From: Psychrobacter piscatorii
GTDB lineage: Bacteria; Pseudomonadota; Gammaproteobacteria; Pseudomonadales; Moraxellaceae
NCBI RefSeq assembly: GCF_001444505.1
Contig: NZ_LNDJ01000055.1
Location: forward strand, 1 to 49,352
Length of the DNA stretch: 49,352 nucleotides
Direction: 5' to 3'
This document shows positions 20,433 to 28,209 of the stretch, piece by piece (within the stretch, counting starts at the first letter, position 1; each line of letters begins with the position of its first letter). The notes under the pieces were generated by a model, which saw nothing but the letters and a program-made list of their open reading frames with translations, had not been told where the DNA came from and made no database searches. The translations under genes were made by a program, and so were the position numbers.

Positions 20433-21509
20433 ATGACGCTCTCCTCGTACGTTCGTGCTGCGCTCACGCCGCGCACTTTTTTACCAATACTGGGCTCTAT
20501 CAGTACTGGCGTTTTATTAATGACCATGCAAACCACCTCAGCGCAAGCGGCAGGGCAGTACTATAATTGTGCCAACGCCAATGGCTGCACGCTAGTCGAT
20601 AGCAAATACTTTACCTCCAGTTATACCAAGACTCAGTATCCAGTGGTCCTGGCTCATGGGCTTGGCGGTTTTACCAAGTTGTTTGGGGTCTTAGATTATT
20701 TCAACGGGATTCCTAGTGAGCTGATGAAAGGTGGATCAGAGGTGTACACCACCAAAACATCAGCGGTGAATAATAGTGAAGTCCGCGGCGAGCAGCTATT
20801 ACAGCAAGTCAAAACCATCACTGCCATTTCAGGCGATCCAAAAGTCAATTTGTTTGGGCACAGTCAAGGCGGTATAGACATCCGCTATGTCGCTGGCGTT
20901 GCGCCAAAATACGTCGCCTCGGTCACCGCCGTATCAAGCCCAGAGCAAGGCTCAAAAACCGCCGATTTTGTCAAAAACGTCCTTGAACCAAACAATGACA
21001 CAGGTGAGCCATCAAACGTCACGACACAGCTGGTATCAGGGGTGTTTAATTTGATTGGCGGCTTTACAGATGTGGGATCAGGCATCAGTATTAAAGAGAT
21101 ACAAGCGCAAAATGGCTGGCAAGCACTCATGGCGCTATCAACCGATGGTGCGGCCAAATTCAATGCCAAATTCCCCGCAGCAATGCCAACAAGTTACTGT
21201 GGTCAGCCAACCAGTACCTCTGCAAACGGTATCAAATATTACTCATTTAGTGGCGTCGGACAAGTCATGAGCGTCCTTGACCCTAGTGATTATCTGCTTG
21301 CAGCAACAAGCGTACCGTTTTTATTGGAGGGAAATGATGGTCTGGTTTCTGCCTGCTCAAGCCGACTTGGGTATGTGATTCGTGATAATTACATCATGAA
21401 CCATTTGGATTCAGCAGACCAAGTACTAGGTCTGACGGCATGGGGCGAGTCTAAGCCAAAATCTATCTATCGTACTCAGGTCAATCGCCTAAAAAACGCC
21501 AACCTTTAA
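20433..21509 (+). CDS. Secreted triacylglycerol lipase (family I)
   Basis: Extracellular lipase of the alpha/beta-hydrolase fold, related to Pseudomonas and Burkholderia family I.1/I.2 lipases that need a membrane foldase. A signal peptide ends at about Ala40 (TTSAQAA). The oxyanion motif is AHGLGGF (74-80). The catalytic triad is Ser144 (GHSQGG), Asp302 (EGNDGLVS) and His324 (MNHLD). Cys256 and Cys308 are placed to form the family disulfide. It would be exported by Sec and then leave through type II secretion after folding by the chaperone encoded 27 bases downstream. AAGGA sits about 7 bases upstream of the ATG. Cold-active lipases of this kind are well known from Psychrobacter. Confidence 0.95.
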   Translation: MTLSSYVRAALTPRTFLPILGSISTGVLLMTMQTTSAQAAGQYYNCANANGCTLVDSKYFTSSYTKTQYPVVLAHGLGGFTKLFGVLDYFNGIPSELMKGGSEVYTTKTSAVNNSEVRGEQLLQQVKTITAISGDPKVNLFGHSQGGIDIRYVAGVAPKYVASVTAVSSPEQGSKTADFVKNVLEPNNDTGEPSNVTTQLVSGVFNLIGGFTDVGSGISIKEIQAQNGWQALMALSTDGAAKFNAKFPAAMPTSYCGQPTSTSANGIKYYSFSGVGQVMSVLDPSDYLLAATSVPFLLEGNDGLVSACSSRLGYVIRDNYIMNHLDSADQVLGLTAWGESKPKSIYRTQVNRLKNANL

Positions 21510-21536
21510 GCTGACTTGTAAAAAGAACTCTCATCT

Positions 21537-22640
21537 ATGTCGAATAATCGCCGTCCAGCCTATTTACCAATCGCTATCATCGCTGTGGTCATCATAGTCA
21601 TCGCGGCGGCGGTGATTGTGTGGTTTAAACCAGATAGTCAACGAATGGAGACAGCACAATCAGCGTCCATTGCCTCTGCAGATACCTCTGAGAGTACGTT
21701 GTCCACTGCGCTAAATAGTGAGCAAACAGAACAAACCGCTTCAGCCCAGAACCAGTCTGCATTTGTCACTGGGTTAGAGCGTTTGCCACGCTCATTGAAA
21801 GGCACGCAAGTGGATGGCGAAATCATCATCGATGAAAACAAGCAGTTGGTCGTCACTGAAGGTCTGCGGCGTTTATTCGATTATTTTTTATCCGCAATAG
21901 GAGAGGAGGACGAAGCCGTTATTTTTGCACGTGTCGAGAGTTATATTCGCCATCACACGCCAGAGCCAGCTGCCAGCCAAGCGGTCGCTATCTTTGGCAA
22001 ATATGTGGCGTATCTCAAAGCGCTTCCTGAGATAGAAAAGCGTTATGGCAATCTGCAACTGCAAGCGACCAAAAATGGTGAGCTAGATTTGAATGCCATT
22101 GCTCAGCAAAAGCAGGATGTGGCGAGTTTACGTCAGCAGTATTTTGACAAAACCACCATCGAAGCCTTCTTTGGTGCTAGTGATAGTTATGATGACTATA
22201 GTATGGAGATGGTCAGAATCAATCAAAATGAGCAAATGAGTGAGGCACAGAAACAGGCTGCCAGGCAAGATTATGTGAGCCGTCTACCAGATGGTGCGAT
22301 CAAAACCAATATCATGCAGCAAGCCAATCTTAATGAGCTTATGGCTCGTACTGAACAGATGAAAGCGGCAGGTGCCAGCCCTGAAGCGCTATACAATATG
22401 CGTCGAGAGCTAGTAGGTGCACCAGCGGCAGAGAGACTGGCACAAGTCGATCAAGAAGATGCCAATTTTGATCAGCGCTTCACTCAGTATCAAACGCAAA
22501 AACAGCGCTTACTAAATCAAAGTGCCAATCCAGCAGAGGCGCAAATTCAGATAGACCAACTTGAGCAGCAGTTGTTTAATGATGCTGAGCGCAAGCGTTT
22601 ATCCGGTTATGCAGCGTTGCAGGAAACCAAAACTCAGTAA
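21537..22640 (+). CDS. Lipase secretion chaperone (lipase foldase, Lif)
   Basis: Membrane-anchored steric chaperone that folds the lipase in the periplasm before type II secretion. It has an N-terminal transmembrane anchor (about residues 10-30), an Ala/Ser/Thr/Gln-rich linker (about 35-75) and the helical chaperone domain. The foldase signature RxxFDYxxSAxGE is present as R111 to E123 (RRLFDYFLSAIGE). The remainder is strongly helical with many Gln and Glu, as expected for the extended domain that wraps around the lipase. It begins 27 bases after the lipase stop, so the two form an operon. The ribosome binding site is weak, consistent with coupled translation. Confidence 0.94.
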   Translation: MSNNRRPAYLPIAIIAVVIIVIAAAVIVWFKPDSQRMETAQSASIASADTSESTLSTALNSEQTEQTASAQNQSAFVTGLERLPRSLKGTQVDGEIIIDENKQLVVTEGLRRLFDYFLSAIGEEDEAVIFARVESYIRHHTPEPAASQAVAIFGKYVAYLKALPEIEKRYGNLQLQATKNGELDLNAIAQQKQDVASLRQQYFDKTTIEAFFGASDSYDDYSMEMVRINQNEQMSEAQKQAARQDYVSRLPDGAIKTNIMQQANLNELMARTEQMKAAGASPEALYNMRRELVGAPAAERLAQVDQEDANFDQRFTQYQTQKQRLLNQSANPAEAQIQIDQLEQQLFNDAERKRLSGYAALQETKTQ

Positions 22641-22813
22641 GCATATTCCCTTAACATTAATTAACTTACAGCAATATAAGAGATGGGTATGCTAAAAGTG
22701 TGAATAAGCTATGGTGATTGGGAAAAGTACGATCCAATAGCTGTGGCTTTAATACAACGATAGTGATACTTTGCTAAAACCAACAGTCTATTAAAACGAT
22801 TCTAGGAGCTAAT

Positions 22814-22945
22814 ATGAAAAACTTAACCAAAGCATTGATGACTGGTATTGTCATGGTAACGGTACTCGTAGGTTGTCAATCGATGTCAAGTATGACAGCG
22901 CCCGCTACTGAAGAGCCAAACATTACTGGTACAGATGTGATCTAA
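22814..22945 (+). CDS. Small lipoprotein (43 residues)
   Basis: A short gene with a good AGGAG ribosome binding site five bases from its ATG. The product starts with a lipoprotein signal peptide ending in LVGC, so Cys21 would be lipidated, leaving a mature peptide of only 23 residues. The beginning MKNLTKALM resembles the MKNMTKVMM start of the META-domain lipoprotein 570 bases downstream. It may be an entericidin-like mini-lipoprotein or the leftover N-terminus of a truncated META-domain paralogue. The terminator at 23036 fits with it being an independent transcript. Confidence 0.65.
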   Translation: MKNLTKALMTGIVMVTVLVGCQSMSSMTAPATEEPNITGTDVI

Positions 22946-23382
22946 AGCAGTTGCTAATACGCATACTGAGACCTATAAGTATTACTTAAGGTTTCGATAA
23001 ACGATATCAGTCATCAGATACGATAGTCGCACGATAAAAACACCTCACTATTTAGTGGGGTGTTTTCGTATCAGCTGACATTCGCCAAGAGAAGGTTTAA
23101 ATAAAACCTTATCAAGAAAAGCAAACCCATCATTGGGAAATAGCGTCGATAGTAAATATCAGTAGTCAGTAGGATATATGAGGCAAAAAATATCCGCCAA
23201 GTGCTTACTCAATTGATAATGACAGTCACTGGTGAGTCAGACAAAATATCGCTACTGTCTGAAACAGTGAATAAGACAATCAACCATAATAAATCAAAAT
23301 TCTGAATACGCTTGTTGGGTCTTGTGTCAAGTATGACTTTATGCTCGGCAAGGTTTTTGGATTCAATAAAAAAGGAATGTAT
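22946..23382. other. Intergenic region between the two small lipoprotein genes
   Basis: About 440 bases that contain the terminator at 23036-23068 and then AT-rich sequence with no recognisable gene. The promoter of the META-domain lipoprotein must lie here, but I could not pick it out. Confidence 0.5.
23036..23068 (+). terminator. Rho-independent terminator after small lipoprotein
   Basis: The arms AAACACCTCACTA and TAGTGGGGTGTTT (one G-T pair) form a stem followed by TTTTCG, about 90 bases after the small lipoprotein stop codon. Confidence 0.75.
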
Positions 23383-23871
23383 ATGAAAAATATGACTAAA
23401 GTGATGATGGCAGCTACCTTTTCAGTTAGTGCTCTTGCCGCTGGTTGCCAGACAACGGCTACCTTGCCTGCGCCAGTCAGTCAGCCCGTCACTGTAGAGG
23501 CATTACAAGCGCACAATTGGCAGTTGGTTGATGCCAAACGTAGCAACGGTGAACAGGTGTCTCAGTTGTTCTTTGATCCAGCCAAGCCGCTCACTTTGAG
23601 CTTTATGAATGATAACGGTAGAAACTACGTCGCATTTATGAATACCTGCAACAATATGAGCGCGGGCTACAGTGTCGTCAATGGTGATGTGCAGATCAAA
23701 AACGGCATCAGCACAATGATGGCCTGTCCTGAGCCGCAAGCCAGTTTTGATAAAGCTGCATTAGCAACCGTACAAGGCAAGTATAGCCTCAGTAAAAATG
23801 CCAAAAATGTCCCTGTCTTAACCATCAAAAATGACAATCAAGTTGCTTACTTTAAAGCCGTCTCTAAATAA
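23383..23871 (+). CDS. META-domain (HslJ-like) lipoprotein
   Basis: Envelope lipoprotein of 162 residues. A signal peptide ends in LAAGC, with Cys22 as the lipid attachment site. The mature part is a single META domain like that of E. coli HslJ: an opening HNWQLVDAK strand, TCNNMSAGYSV in the middle and STMMACPEPQASFDKA before the last strands. META-domain proteins are linked to heat-shock or antibiotic tolerance in some species, but no activity can be assigned here. I start at the ATG at 23383, which has AAAGGA upstream. A longer frame starting at 23341 would place extra residues before a perfectly good signal peptide. Confidence 0.88.
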   Translation: MKNMTKVMMAATFSVSALAAGCQTTATLPAPVSQPVTVEALQAHNWQLVDAKRSNGEQVSQLFFDPAKPLTLSFMNDNGRNYVAFMNTCNNMSAGYSVVNGDVQIKNGISTMMACPEPQASFDKAALATVQGKYSLSKNAKNVPVLTIKNDNQVAYFKAVSK

Positions 23872-23918
23872 GCCAGCGATGTATTAGAACGATATAAATA
23901 CGCCGGTTAGATTTGATA

Positions 23919-23948
23919 AGGTCTCACTAATATGTGGGGCTTTTTTTC
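23919..23948 (+). terminator. Rho-independent terminator of the META lipoprotein gene
   Basis: GGTCTCAC pairs with GTGGGGCT (including G-T pairs) around TAATAT and is followed by seven T residues. This hairpin covers the nearest upstream start (23932) of the next reading frame, which is one reason to place that gene's start further downstream. Confidence 0.75.
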
Positions 23949-24027
23949 GTCCAAAGTTTGTCGAATTTTGCGCTACACTAGCGTAAAGCTGCTGTTACAC
24001 CTTAGCGATTTTATTGGATACTATTTT

Positions 24028-25047
24028 ATGTTTAAAACTATTATGTCAAAACCAACCACGAATAACATCACGATAAAAGGGGCGACGACGATCGCTATAT
24101 TGGCGGCTCTCACTGGCTGTCAGACACTGCCTAGTGCTGAAATGAAAAAGCCGACCAGCACAGTGAATAGCAATCCACTGACCGCTGCTATGCCTGCCAT
24201 TGATCGTCAAGGACACATTGCTTATGTGGAAGAGCAAGGGTCAGGGAGCGCAAAAGTATCGACCCTCTATAGCATCCGTCCTGATGGCAGTGATCGTCAG
24301 CGCATTGATCAGATCACAGGCTATATCTATGCGCCAGCGTGGTCGGCTGATGGGCAACTGCTTGCTTATAGCAAACAAGCACCGCGCGAGCATCCTAAAA
24401 TATATATTTATGACCGTAGCAGCAAAACGCGCAATCTGGTCGTCAATGCTGAAGGCAGTAATATGTCAGCGTCATTTTCACCTGACGGTCAATATCTGCT
24501 CTATAGCTCAACGGTCGGCGGCAATGCTGATATTTATAAGATGCGCCTAAGTGATGGGGCAACTGAGCAATTAACGACACTACCGAGCACTGAGGTGCAG
24601 CCCAGCTATGCAGCTGACGGCAAAAGCTTTGTTTATACCAGTGACAAAGTCCGTGCTGGGCGCCCACGTATCTATCGCTATCACTTCGCGACGGGTAAAG
24701 CCGTACCTGTACTGTCAAATGGCTATGTCGCCAGTCCTCAGCTCAGTGTAGATGGTCAGCGCATGGCTTACCTAAATGGCCGCAAGGCTGCTGTCATGAC
24801 ACTAGCGACTGGACAAGTGATCAGCCTGGCAGAGACTGGTCTCGATGAGCCGGCTCGTCTATCTCCTTCTGGAAATTATGCAGTCTATCCAACGCGTTTT
24901 TCAAAAGTCAGCGGGCAAGTACACGGTCAAAGTGTTGGACGTCAAAAAGGTGGCGATTTGGTTATTCATTCGCTCTTAGGGAACACAAGTTACGCCATTA
25001 ATAGCCAAAATGGTGGCGTCGTACGCTCACCGATATGGGGTCGTTAA
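24028..25047 (+). CDS. TolB-like beta-propeller lipoprotein
   Basis: A 339-residue protein with a lipoprotein-type signal ending in LTGC (Cys31 from the ATG at 24028), followed by a WD40-like PD40 propeller. Repeats with the typical S-x-DG-x-x-hydrophobic-Y-S pattern are clear: WSADGQLLAYS, FSPDGQYLLYSS, YAADGKSFVYTSD, LSVDGQRMAYL and LSPSGNYAVYPT. Unlike TolB it has no visible N-terminal D1 domain and is not beside tolA or pal, so it is a stand-alone propeller, perhaps a binding scaffold at the envelope. An ATG at 23932 would extend the frame but lies inside the preceding terminator. A start at 24043 is also possible. Confidence 0.85.
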   Translation: MFKTIMSKPTTNNITIKGATTIAILAALTGCQTLPSAEMKKPTSTVNSNPLTAAMPAIDRQGHIAYVEEQGSGSAKVSTLYSIRPDGSDRQRIDQITGYIYAPAWSADGQLLAYSKQAPREHPKIYIYDRSSKTRNLVVNAEGSNMSASFSPDGQYLLYSSTVGGNADIYKMRLSDGATEQLTTLPSTEVQPSYAADGKSFVYTSDKVRAGRPRIYRYHFATGKAVPVLSNGYVASPQLSVDGQRMAYLNGRKAAVMTLATGQVISLAETGLDEPARLSPSGNYAVYPTRFSKVSGQVHGQSVGRQKGGDLVIHSLLGNTSYAINSQNGGVVRSPIWGR

Positions 25048-25263
25048 TAGCCACAGCTATATATTATGTAATGAAATGTATATATAATCATTAATAAAGA
25101 AACATAAGTCGATTCTAAAAATAGAAATATAACGGCATCAAGTCGAGCAATCGTCATTCATGTCATACCAAACTATGTAACTGAGTGATTAAAAACCAAA
25201 AACGATCCAGAGCAAATCGCGCGCTTACGAGAGGCGGAGCGTAAGGCCCAGTTAGAAACTCAG

Positions 25264-25722
25264 ATGGAGGCGCAGCTCGCCTCACAAAAAATTCTCGCCG
25301 ACAGCGTGCTCTCAGGTTTTGTAGACAATGTCAAAGTGGTCAGCGATAGTATCGATAATGGCTTTGAGAAAAGTATGAACCAGCTACTACAGATCTATCA
25401 GCACGACCATAAAGCCGAAGGCGAGTACCTCAAACAAAACCAAGAGATGCAAAAACAGCTGATGGTACAACTGGTGGGCGCAGTTGAGCAACTGGCACAG
25501 CAGATGGCTCAGAGTCTATCAAGCCGTGCTGACGATCAAGCATCGACCACCGATGTCACAGAGCAGGCCGCGCTGATAGCACACGCTCTCAAAGATGCGC
25601 TTGCACCGCTAACGATGCGTATGGATGAGAAGCTGGCGATTGACAGCAGCGCCGATCAAACTGGTAAGCTGATCGTCAATAGCCTAAACAGGTTGAATAA
25701 AATATTTGATGATTATGAGTAA
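25264..25722 (+). CDS. Coiled-coil protein, probably 5'-truncated
   Basis: A 152-residue reading frame rich in Gln, Ala, Glu and Asp with heptad-like helices ([20 protein letters not shown]). I do not recognise the family. The open frame continues upstream of the ATG to a stop at 25186, and that upstream stretch also looks like coding coiled-coil (DPEQIARLREAERKAQ). Yet it contains no start codon of any usual kind, and there is no ribosome binding site at 25264. The likely reading is that the 5' end of a longer gene has been deleted, leaving a C-terminal fragment. It ends 14 bases before the DUF2256 gene, so the two may once have been co-transcribed. Confidence 0.5.
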   Translation: MEAQLASQKILADSVLSGFVDNVKVVSDSIDNGFEKSMNQLLQIYQHDHKAEGEYLKQNQEMQKQLMVQLVGAVEQLAQQMAQSLSSRADDQASTTDVTEQAALIAHALKDALAPLTMRMDEKLAIDSSADQTGKLIVNSLNRLNKIFDDYE

Positions 25723-25736
25723 TCGGTAAGGTCATC

Positions 25737-25877
25737 ATGGCACATCAAAAACAAAACCTACCACAAAAAACCTGCCCGGTTTGCCAACGGCCTTTTACCT
25801 GGCGCAAAAAGTGGGAGAAGGATTGGGACAATGTGGTGTATTGTTCGGAACGGTGTCGAAGAAATAAAGATAAGTAG
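25737..25877 (+). CDS. DUF2256 zinc-ribbon protein
   Basis: A 46-residue protein matching the DUF2256 pattern: two CxxC-type zinc-binding pairs ([14 protein letters not shown] at Cys13 and Cys16, and YCSERCRR at Cys36 and Cys40) separated by the typical Trp-rich stretch. Such proteins are often encoded near cryptochrome/photolyase-like genes, but none is visible here. Function is unknown; a nucleic-acid or redox-related role is guesswork. The stop codon TAG forms part of the GTAGGGTGG end of the repeat element at 25874. Confidence 0.88.
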   Translation: MAHQKQNLPQKTCPVCQRPFTWRKKWEKDWDNVVYCSERCRRNKDK

Positions 25878-25989
25878 GGTGGCGTTAGACTTGTCAAATT
25901 CTCGTAGAGAATGCAGACAAGGCGTAACCCACTGATTGTGTATTATGCTAAATTTAGATGGTGGGTTACGCTCCGCTAACCCATACTAC
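25874..25989. repeat. REP/MITE-like palindromic element
   Basis: A 116-base element with imperfect terminal inverted repeats: GTAGGGTGGCGTTAG at the left and CTAACCCATACTAC at the right. Inside are two hairpins, one nested (CTTGTC/GACAAG around ATTCTC/GAGAAT) and one formed by GGGTTACG/CGCTAACCC. Elements built on GGGTTACGC and its complement are widespread small non-coding repeats in several proteobacterial genomes. This one appears to have inserted at, or to have been captured into, the end of the DUF2256 gene, supplying its stop codon. Confidence 0.65.
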
Positions 25990-26013
25990 GCGACTAAGAA
26001 ATTAAGGTAAATT

Positions 26014-26217
26014 ATGAGCAAGCATTATGAACATTCAAGCTTCCGAGAAAAGCTTATTGAACATTTATTTATTGGTGAAATGCTTAAACTTTCGTGGCTA
26101 AAAGATGATTGCCAATTAGAAGTCATGAAGCTTGAAGTGGATAACGCTGGTTGTGACATTGTCCTTGAAGAGAATAATGTTTTTCGTATTTATCTTAAAG
26201 TATTAAGCTTGAAATGA
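26014..26217 (+). CDS. Hypothetical protein, probably C-terminally truncated
   Basis: A 67-residue reading frame with AAGG about seven bases upstream of the ATG. The N-terminal part (YEHSSFREKLIEHLFIGEML, then DNAGCDIVLEENNV) looks like a real soluble domain. I recall longer hypothetical proteins beginning in a similar way and continuing past an LK-rich segment, so this is likely a fragment that ends early. The following 170 bases are AT-rich and hold no obvious continuation in any frame. No function can be assigned. Confidence 0.5.
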   Translation: MSKHYEHSSFREKLIEHLFIGEMLKLSWLKDDCQLEVMKLEVDNAGCDIVLEENNVFRIYLKVLSLK

Positions 26218-26397
26218 AATTTAAGAGCCTTGCGTGTTTGCCATTTTGCATATTAAGACTAAAATTCACTCATAACTTAAATGTCATAAATTAAAAAAAT
26301 ATAGGGGTTGTAAATTTCTAAATTAAGTGTAAGTAATTAATAGAGATTATTTTATTTAATAAAAAAATAATATATAAAAGTTTATATCACGAAAAGT

Positions 26398-26431
26398 AAA
26401 AACTGCCCAAGTTTAGGACAGTTTTTTTAAG
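26398..26431 (-). terminator. Terminator of the Clp-fold proteinase operon
   Basis: AAACTGCCC and GGACAGTTT pair with one mismatch around a 7-base loop, flanked by T-runs on both strands. It lies about 15 bases past the stop of the 70-residue gene and could act in either direction. Confidence 0.7.
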
Positions 26432-26444
26432 AATTAGTTTTAAT

Positions 26445-26657
26445 TTAGAAACTAGGTGAGCGTTGAGAATACTGATCAAATATAGACGACTCAGCAAATC
26501 TTTTAACATCCATTCCTTTGAAAGAGCCAGGTATGTGTAAATTTCCTTCGTTAGATGACAAAGGTATGGATTTAACACTTATAGTAAGTGGTAGACTCAC
26601 AATTTTTTCCCTATGAATCTTTCTCATCTCATTGATCTCAGTTTTAAAGTCTCTCAT
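26445..26657 (-). CDS. Small protein coupled to Clp-fold proteinase
   Basis: A 70-residue protein with no family I can name. The N-terminal 20 residues are highly charged (DFKTEINEMRKIHREK) and helical-looking, followed by a beta-like hydrophobic stretch (IVSLPLTISVKS) and a Gly/Ser/Phe-containing tail. Its ATG lies two bases past the stop of the upstream proteinase gene (sequence TAATATG on the minus strand), so the two should be translationally coupled. This suggests that the product works with, regulates or is a substrate of the proteinase. The strong hairpin at 26398 ends the operon. Confidence 0.6.
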   Translation of the reverse strand: MRDFKTEINEMRKIHREKIVSLPLTISVKSIPLSSNEGNLHIPGSFKGMDVKRFAESSIFDQYSQRSPSF

Positions 26658-26658
26658 A

Positions 26659-27570
26659 TTAATTTAACCTTACTAAGTTATTGGAGCCATGAAGTGCCAT
26701 TTGATTTCCGGTCTTAGTTAAATAATCTTTTAATACATCATAGTACATTCTGATGGTAGTATTAAGGACATCCGTAACAGAAAAGTTGTTAATCTGTAAT
26801 TTTATATCATCACCTGTTAGTTCCTTTAAACCAATGCCTCTACCGTGCATATGCCAGCGGTTAACATCGCCGAGAATGGTTGCAATATCAGTAGCTCTCT
26901 GTTCTTTCATTGTATATGTAACTTTATTCATTTCTGTTGCAGTTGTATGCCAATCTTTAAATTTGTATTTGACAAGCCAGTTAACAATAAGTGTTTGGGA
27001 AAACTTTATATGCTGTTCAATAAAAGCAAGCTTTTCAGGCTGAAAAGAGCTAGTGAGATAGTTTATTTCAGCGATAACTGGTATATTTTGAGATGCTTTT
27101 TCATTTATTTCATTTAGTAAACGATTGTATTCGTGAAGGTAGCCAGTGGCTGGCAAGTAATGGCCATCACTATTCATTATTTGAGGATCAATTGGACCTA
27201 AAACAGAAAAATTATCCATATATATCTCATCACCTGATAAGACTAAAACTGTACCAGCTGAAAACGCAAAGCCTGGCACGATAAATTTCACATGAGAATA
27301 ATTGGCTCGGAAAACATTGACTATTTTCTCAACTACTTCAACTGAGCCGCCCGGCGTCTCTAGAATAACTACTAAATTATCTTTTAATGAATCAGAACCA
27401 TATAATGATTTATCTTTAATGTCTTCTATGTATTGTCTAACCTTAACATCAACACCATCTACCATAGGTGAAAATATGGTAATAATATCTGCATCAAAAT
27501 TTGTGGAAAGCGACTTAATTTGTTCACCTAGAAAGTTAAAAATAACATCATCCACAGTTGCCTGAAACAT
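26659..27570 (-). CDS. SDH-type Clp-fold serine proteinase
   Basis: A 303-residue protein of the ClpP/crotonase fold, closest in motifs to the SDH (serine dehydrogenase proteinase-like) branch. Visible signatures are TPGGSVEVVEKIV (Thr72 to Val84), the nucleophile Ser104 in AFSAGTVLVLSGDEIYMD and VLGPIDPQ with Asp128, followed by a long helical C-terminal domain. It has no signal peptide or membrane segment, so it is likely cytosolic, and no ATPase partner is encoded nearby. The gene sits in AT-rich DNA unlike the surrounding core genome, which suggests acquisition by transfer. It is first in an operon with a 70-residue partner. Confidence 0.85.
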   Translation of the reverse strand: MFQATVDDVIFNFLGEQIKSLSTNFDADIITIFSPMVDGVDVKVRQYIEDIKDKSLYGSDSLKDNLVVILETPGGSVEVVEKIVNVFRANYSHVKFIVPGFAFSAGTVLVLSGDEIYMDNFSVLGPIDPQIMNSDGHYLPATGYLHEYNRLLNEINEKASQNIPVIAEINYLTSSFQPEKLAFIEQHIKFSQTLIVNWLVKYKFKDWHTTATEMNKVTYTMKEQRATDIATILGDVNRWHMHGRGIGLKELTGDDIKLQINNFSVTDVLNTTIRMYYDVLKDYLTKTGNQMALHGSNNLVRLN

Positions 27571-28209
27571 ATTTCATACCTTTAAAGATAATAAGATTTT
27601 ATATTACCAATATTTATATATATTGGTTTTTATAAAATAGTAAAATATTTTTTGAAAAATTAAATTTTTTGCAGTCGATAATTTTATCAAAAGCAATTAA
27701 TATTTATGATTTGTATATAGTAAGATTAGCACTATAAAAATAAGAATTTTAAATTGAATTGTGCATTAATGTTTAAAGCACTGATTATATTCAATAGGTC
27801 TCCTACGAAAGTACCAGTTCATTGACTTCAAATGATGGAGCTACGATGGCTAACGATGACTTGTACAGAAGCTCTAATGTATTTATTTTTATTCGTTGTA
27901 TTTGAGATTACATACGAGGTTAAATGACAGTTAAGCTTCATCTCTTAGAATGATAACCTAATTAAAGCTTCATTCATGGAGATACTGGCTGTTTAGAACA
28001 AATATCATGTATTATAAATCATAAATTCAACTTCTTCACTAACTATCAAACAAATATGAACTATTTTTACATATACGTAAGGTGTAGAAGAGGTTCATAG
28101 TATGCTGTCCGCTACTTATAACCCAAACTACAACTATTCTTAAATGAACTTCACACCTTAATATTTTTACTAAATAACTCCCTCTACCTAAAATCAGTAA
28201 TATCCTTAC
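27571..28209. other. AT-rich intergenic region upstream of the proteinase operon
   Basis: About 640 bases of strongly AT-rich sequence. It contains a palindrome (CCAATAT at 27607-27613, ATATTGG at 27620-27626) 37 bases upstream of the proteinase start that could be an operator. It also holds a 19-codon frame at 27846-27905 with a good GGAG site (MANDDLYRSS...), which may be the leftover start of a lost gene. Nothing else is recognisable. Confidence 0.5.

Noticed and set aside
23932..24027. Extended N-terminus of the TolB-like lipoprotein
   Set aside because: The upstream ATG lies within the stem of the previous gene's terminator and would put 32 residues before a clear lipoprotein signal.
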